From the NCBI GenBank assembly GCA_964438705.1, contig CAYTKQ010000014.1:1-64000 (forward strand): a DNA stretch of 64,000 nucleotides, in the 5' to 3' direction. The notes under the pieces are model-generated. The model had not been told where the DNA came from. It did no database searches and saw only the letters and a program-made list of their open reading frames with translations. The DNA is from Christensenella sp964438705 (lineage in GTDB: Bacteria > Bacillota > Clostridia > Christensenellales > Christensenellaceae). Below, in pieces: positions 61,145-64,000 of the stretch. The position numbers and the translations under genes are program-made. Numbering within the stretch: position 1 is the stretch's first letter; each line of letters opens with the position of its first letter.

Positions 61145-61173
61145 TTGTGTTTCCGCACAATAAACAGTATAAT
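61145..61173 (+). promoter_or_regulatory. Promoter of the DUF885 gene
   Basis: TTGTGT (61145-61150), 17-bp spacer, TATAAT (61168-61173). It shows that translation must start downstream, at 61204. Confidence 0.72.
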
Positions 61174-61203
61174 GCTCTTAGTATTAGAAACAGGGGGATT
61201 CAG

Positions 61204-63066
61204 ATGAAAAACACAAAACGCGTACTTGCTTTTATATTGACGGTTATTTTGGCGGTGTCACTGGGCGGATGCTTTGCGTTCATGGATATTCCGCTCAAGG
61301 ATTTGTTTTCCCGTTCCACCGAAGCGCCGACCTTCGAGGAACCAACCTCTGCGGACACGGACTTTGACGCGTTCGTCAACGAGTTGTTCGTTTACGATAT
61401 GGAAGGCGATTATCTGAACATCCATTTTTATTTCGAACATCCTGAGGATTACGGGATCGACGCAGCCTCGGCAGAGGTCAGCTTTGGCGCGGGCTACGAC
61501 GAAGCGGCGGACGATGCCGACCGGGCGCAGATCGAGGAATTCAGAACGCGCTTGGCGGCGTTTGAGCGTGACGCGCTGTCCGCCGAACGGCAGGACACCT
61601 ACGATATGCTTCAATCCGATCTGCAGATGCGGCTTGCCCTTTCCGAAGAACCGTTCCGCTACTATGGATCGGCGTTTGGCACGGCCACGGGCACCCACAT
61701 CTCCATCCCGCAGACGCTCGCCGATTTTGTGCTGCGTGACGAGCAGGACGCCGCGGACCTCGTCACGCTGGTCGGAAGTGTGGGCGGATATGTTGACGGA
61801 GCGCTTGAATATACCCAAAAGCAGGCGGAGGAGGGTACGCTGATGCTTGCCATCGACGAGGTGTCCGCATATTGTCAAAACATTCTGGATGCTGGGGCCG
61901 GCGGTGATATTCTGCTTGCCATGCAGGCGAACGTCGATTCGCTCGGCCTTGAGGAAGGTAAGGCGGCGGCGTATAAGCAACAGCTGAGCGACGCTTACGC
62001 GGCCTCCTTCCTGCCCGCCTATCAGCGGATCGTAGATATGCTTGCATCGCTTGAGGGCGCGCCGAACAACACGCTGGGGCTGGCGGCGCTTCCGCAGGGC
62101 AAGAAATTTTATGAAGCGCTGTTTGCGCAGGCGACGAGCTCGTCGCGCTCCATCGAGGAAACAAAGGGTCTCCTTTATAGCTTGATGTTGGAATGCAGCG
62201 CGAATATTCAAGCTGAGCTTGCGCTAAAGCCGGACGCAGAGGATGAATGGATTGCGGGAAACGCGACGACGGGATATACGGATTTCGCGTCTATGCTCAG
62301 CGATCTGGAGGTGTTCAGCAAGAAAAACTTTCCGGATATCGGGGATGTGGAATATGAGATCGAGCCCACGGTAGAGGGCGCGGTCTCTGATTCGGTCGCG
62401 GCATATTACTGGATGCCCGCTTTGGATGCGACCACACCGCAGCAGATCCGGGTGAACGCATCGGGCAATTTGGATACCGGTGGCATGAGCACCTTTAAGA
62501 CAGTGGCCCACGAGGGTTTCCCCGGGCATCTTTACCAGAACACCTATGCATATAAGTATCTGGATGATCCTTACCGAAAGATCGATTCGAGCTATCCGGG
62601 TTATTCCGAAGGGTATGCGACCTATGCGGAAATGCTATCCTATGATTATCTGGGGCAAATCGACGAAGGCGTACGCAGCCTTGACCGATACAATGAAATA
62701 TACACGTATGCCGCGCTTTGCCTTGCGGACATCGGCATTCACTATGAAGGATGGACGCTGGAGGAAACGACACAGTTTTTTGAGGACAGCGGTTTGGGGA
62801 TCGGTACGGAGGGGGTTGCGAGCCAATACAATCAGCTTCAGCAGAACCCGACGATATTCCTGCCCTATTACGTTGGCTTCGCGGAATTTATGGAGCTGCG
62901 CAAGGAGGCCGAGGATGCGCTCGGCAGATCATTTTCCGAAATCGATTTTCACGAGGCCCTCTTAAAAAGCGGTGCCGCACCCTTTTCCATTGTGCGGCGC
63001 AATGTGGAGGACTATATCGCGCAGGCCGGCGGGAAACGTTTTACGCTGCTGCCCGATGCGGCTTAA
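61204..63066 (+). CDS. DUF885 lipoprotein, predicted zinc metallopeptidase
   Basis: A 620-residue protein with a lipoprotein signal (lipobox SLGGC, cysteine 23). The DUF885 domain fills the rest. The zinc site is HEGFPGH in VAHEGFPGHLYQ, with a third ligand glutamate in PGYSEGYATYAE, as in M2/M3-like gluzincins. It probably cleaves peptides at the cell surface. ATG 61204 follows GGGGGA and the promoter; the 37-residue longer frame starts upstream of the -10. The gene is monocistronic. Confidence 0.88.
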   Translation: MKNTKRVLAFILTVILAVSLGGCFAFMDIPLKDLFSRSTEAPTFEEPTSADTDFDAFVNELFVYDMEGDYLNIHFYFEHPEDYGIDAASAEVSFGAGYDEAADDADRAQIEEFRTRLAAFERDALSAERQDTYDMLQSDLQMRLALSEEPFRYYGSAFGTATGTHISIPQTLADFVLRDEQDAADLVTLVGSVGGYVDGALEYTQKQAEEGTLMLAIDEVSAYCQNILDAGAGGDILLAMQANVDSLGLEEGKAAAYKQQLSDAYAASFLPAYQRIVDMLASLEGAPNNTLGLAALPQGKKFYEALFAQATSSSRSIEETKGLLYSLMLECSANIQAELALKPDAEDEWIAGNATTGYTDFASMLSDLEVFSKKNFPDIGDVEYEIEPTVEGAVSDSVAAYYWMPALDATTPQQIRVNASGNLDTGGMSTFKTVAHEGFPGHLYQNTYAYKYLDDPYRKIDSSYPGYSEGYATYAEMLSYDYLGQIDEGVRSLDRYNEIYTYAALCLADIGIHYEGWTLEETTQFFEDSGLGIGTEGVASQYNQLQQNPTIFLPYYVGFAEFMELRKEAEDALGRSFSEIDFHEALLKSGAAPFSIVRRNVEDYIAQAGGKRFTLLPDAA

Positions 63067-63096
63067 TTGTTCGACATGTTTTATGAATGATCTTAG

Positions 63097-63130
63097 AGGA
63101 CCGCTGTGCACGCCTGTGCACGGTGGTCCT
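63097..63130 (+). terminator. Hairpin after the DUF885 gene
   Basis: A 15-bp stem (63097-63111 with 63116-63130) including two G-U pairs. The T tail is short, so it may need help to terminate. Confidence 0.6.
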
Positions 63131-63161
63131 TTGCCGTTTGAAAAAAGTTTTGCAAAGCCTA

Positions 63162-63192
63162 TTGACATGGAGTGAACTCCAAGTGCTATGCT
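63162..63192 (+). promoter_or_regulatory. MerR-type promoter of the aldo/keto reductase gene
   Basis: TTGACA (63162-63167) and TATGCT (63187-63192) are 19 bp apart, too long for normal sigma-A use. The spacer carries the palindrome TGGAGTGAACTCCA (63168-63181). An over-long spacer with a central inverted repeat is the hallmark of MerR-family activation, in which the regulator twists the DNA to align the two boxes. Confidence 0.75.
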
Positions 63193-63228
63193 GTAGGTGG
63201 ATCAAGAAAATTGCGGAGGAAAACCAGT

Positions 63229-64000
63229 ATGGAATACAGGACGCTCGGAAGGACGGGCATGCGGGTCAGCGAGATCGGGCTCGGATGCGAAGGGTTTGCC
63301 GGAAAGGACGAAGCGTTTGCGCAAGCGCTGATGGAAACGGCGATTGAAAACGGCGTGAACTGCATGGACATGTACCTGCCCGACCCCGTGCTGCGCAGCC
63401 GCGTGGGGAAGCTTCTGCGCGGACGGCGTGAGGATTTTATCATACAGGGGCACCTGTGCGCGGCGTGGAAAAACGGACAATACGAGCGCACACGCGATCT
63501 GCGTGAAACGCAGGCGTCCTTTGAGGATCTGCTTGAGCGCCTCGAGACGGACTACGTCGACATCGGTATGATCCACTATGTGGACAGCGCGGAGGAATGG
63601 CGCGCGCTTTTAAACAGCAGCGTCATGGACTATGTGCTGAAGCAAAAGGAAGAGGGGCGCATCCGCTGCACGGGCTTAAGCAGCCACAACCCCGCCGCCG
63701 CGCTCGAGGCGGTGGAAAGCGGGCTGATCGACGTGCTGATGTTCAGCGTCAACCCCTGCTATGACCTGCTGCCCGGCGGCGAAAATGTGGAGGACCTCTG
63801 GGCGGATGAAAGCTACGCGACGCCCCTTTTTAACATGGACCCGGAGCGCGAACGGCTGTATGAGACGTGTCAGCGGCTGGGCGTGGGCATCACGGTCATG
63901 AAGGTGTTCGGTGGGGGCGACCTTCTTTCGGACGATTCCCCCGCGGGCAAGGCGCTCACCGCCAATCAGTGCCTGCACTATGCGCTCACCCGTCCGGCGG
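63229..64000 (+). CDS. Aldo/keto reductase-family protein, 3' end outside the window
   Basis: 257 residues are visible before the window ends. The N-terminus MEYRTLGRTGMRVSEIGLGC and the blocks DYVDIGMIHYVDS, GRIRCTGLSSHNP and GVGITVMKVFGGG place it in the clostridial AKR branch that usually ends in a ferredoxin-like 4Fe-4S domain. The classical tetrad is partly lost: D47 has Y49 near it but no tyrosine five residues on, and the TK motif is replaced by QGH (about 73-75); the histidine in MIHY is kept. Conventional NADPH reduction is therefore uncertain. GGAGG precedes the ATG. Confidence 0.85.
   Translation, partial: MEYRTLGRTGMRVSEIGLGCEGFAGKDEAFAQALMETAIENGVNCMDMYLPDPVLRSRVGKLLRGRREDFIIQGHLCAAWKNGQYERTRDLRETQASFEDLLERLETDYVDIGMIHYVDSAEEWRALLNSSVMDYVLKQKEEGRIRCTGLSSHNPAAALEAVESGLIDVLMFSVNPCYDLLPGGENVEDLWADESYATPLFNMDPERERLYETCQRLGVGITVMKVFGGGDLLSDDSPAGKALTANQCLHYALTRPA

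Overview
The window looks like part of the chromosome of an anaerobic, Gram-positive-type bacterium of the class Clostridia. This rests on gene content, not on a database search: a large single-chain PurL/PurQ, a SpoVB/MurJ-like flippase, lipoproteins with Gram-positive signal peptides, a kdpFABC operon with KdpD/KdpE, a corrinoid methyltransferase of the MtmB family, tRNA genes with encoded CCA, and strong AGGAGG-type ribosome binding sites. Core stretches are GC-rich; the accessory stretches are visibly richer in A+T.

Layout. (1) 1-4951 is the end of an AT-rich accessory island: a YARHG-domain gene, a J-domain protein, a Fic AMPylase with a palindromic promoter, and on the minus strand a DUF2188/zinc-ribbon micro-operon and an AAA ATPase. 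It ends at a 3' half-copy of a tRNA-Arg(CCU) gene followed by a tRNA-type terminator, which is the classic scar of tRNA-targeted integration. (2) 5039-12291 holds a broken SLOG gene and then a corrinoid-methyl-transfer cluster: a URO-D methyltransferase fused to a thioredoxin fold, a small thioredoxin-like protein and a COG0523 GTPase on the plus strand, with an NCS2-type permease and a pyrrolysine-free MtmB homologue on the minus strand, the latter behind a lipoprotein gene and leuS. (3) 12307-23953 is minus strand: leuS, then kdpF-A-B-C, a KdpD split into two proteins, kdpE, and an upstream SIS-domain isomerase. (4) 24138-34337 is one giant surface protein of about 3,400 residues built of InlB-type and MBG repeats. 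(5) 34647-41014 holds purL, an AEC transporter and a flippase. (6) 41093-45000 holds a DUF3796/XRE pair and an SDR-LuxE-LuxC operon, with duplicated fragments suggesting an old tandem duplication followed by reciprocal loss. (7) 45058-47836 holds a membrane protein, a diguanylate cyclase, a GIY-YIG protein and two tRNA-Ser genes. (8) 47840-54470 is a second accessory segment flanked by a 13-bp repeat of the tRNA-Ser(GCU) 3' end: IS1182 remnant, RlaP-like nucleotidyltransferase, HTH/VWA pair, sigma-like factor, DUF6431 protein, AAA_14/DUF4143 ATPase. (9) 54529-64000 holds TetR with a MacAB-like exporter, an FMN-binding lipoprotein with a chemoreceptor, a DUF885 lipoprotein peptidase and a truncated aldo/keto reductase behind a MerR-type promoter.

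How the genes work together. The kdp genes form a complete potassium-uptake and sensing unit, with three direct repeats upstream that are candidate KdpE sites. The methyltransferase cluster has the parts of a demethylation pathway (importer, substrate:corrinoid methyltransferase, methylcorrinoid:acceptor methyltransferase, redox and metal helpers) but no corrinoid protein or activase in view, and its substrate is unknown. SDR-LuxE-LuxC has the fatty-acid reductase parts of bioluminescence without luciferase, pointing to an aldehyde- or alcohol-making pathway of unknown product.

The most interesting candidates for something not yet described are the pyrrolysine-free MtmB/NCS2-permease cluster, the SDR-LuxE-LuxC operon, the split KdpD with two GAF regions, and the two tRNA-bounded accessory segments. 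No CRISPR array, rRNA or complete mobile element was seen.
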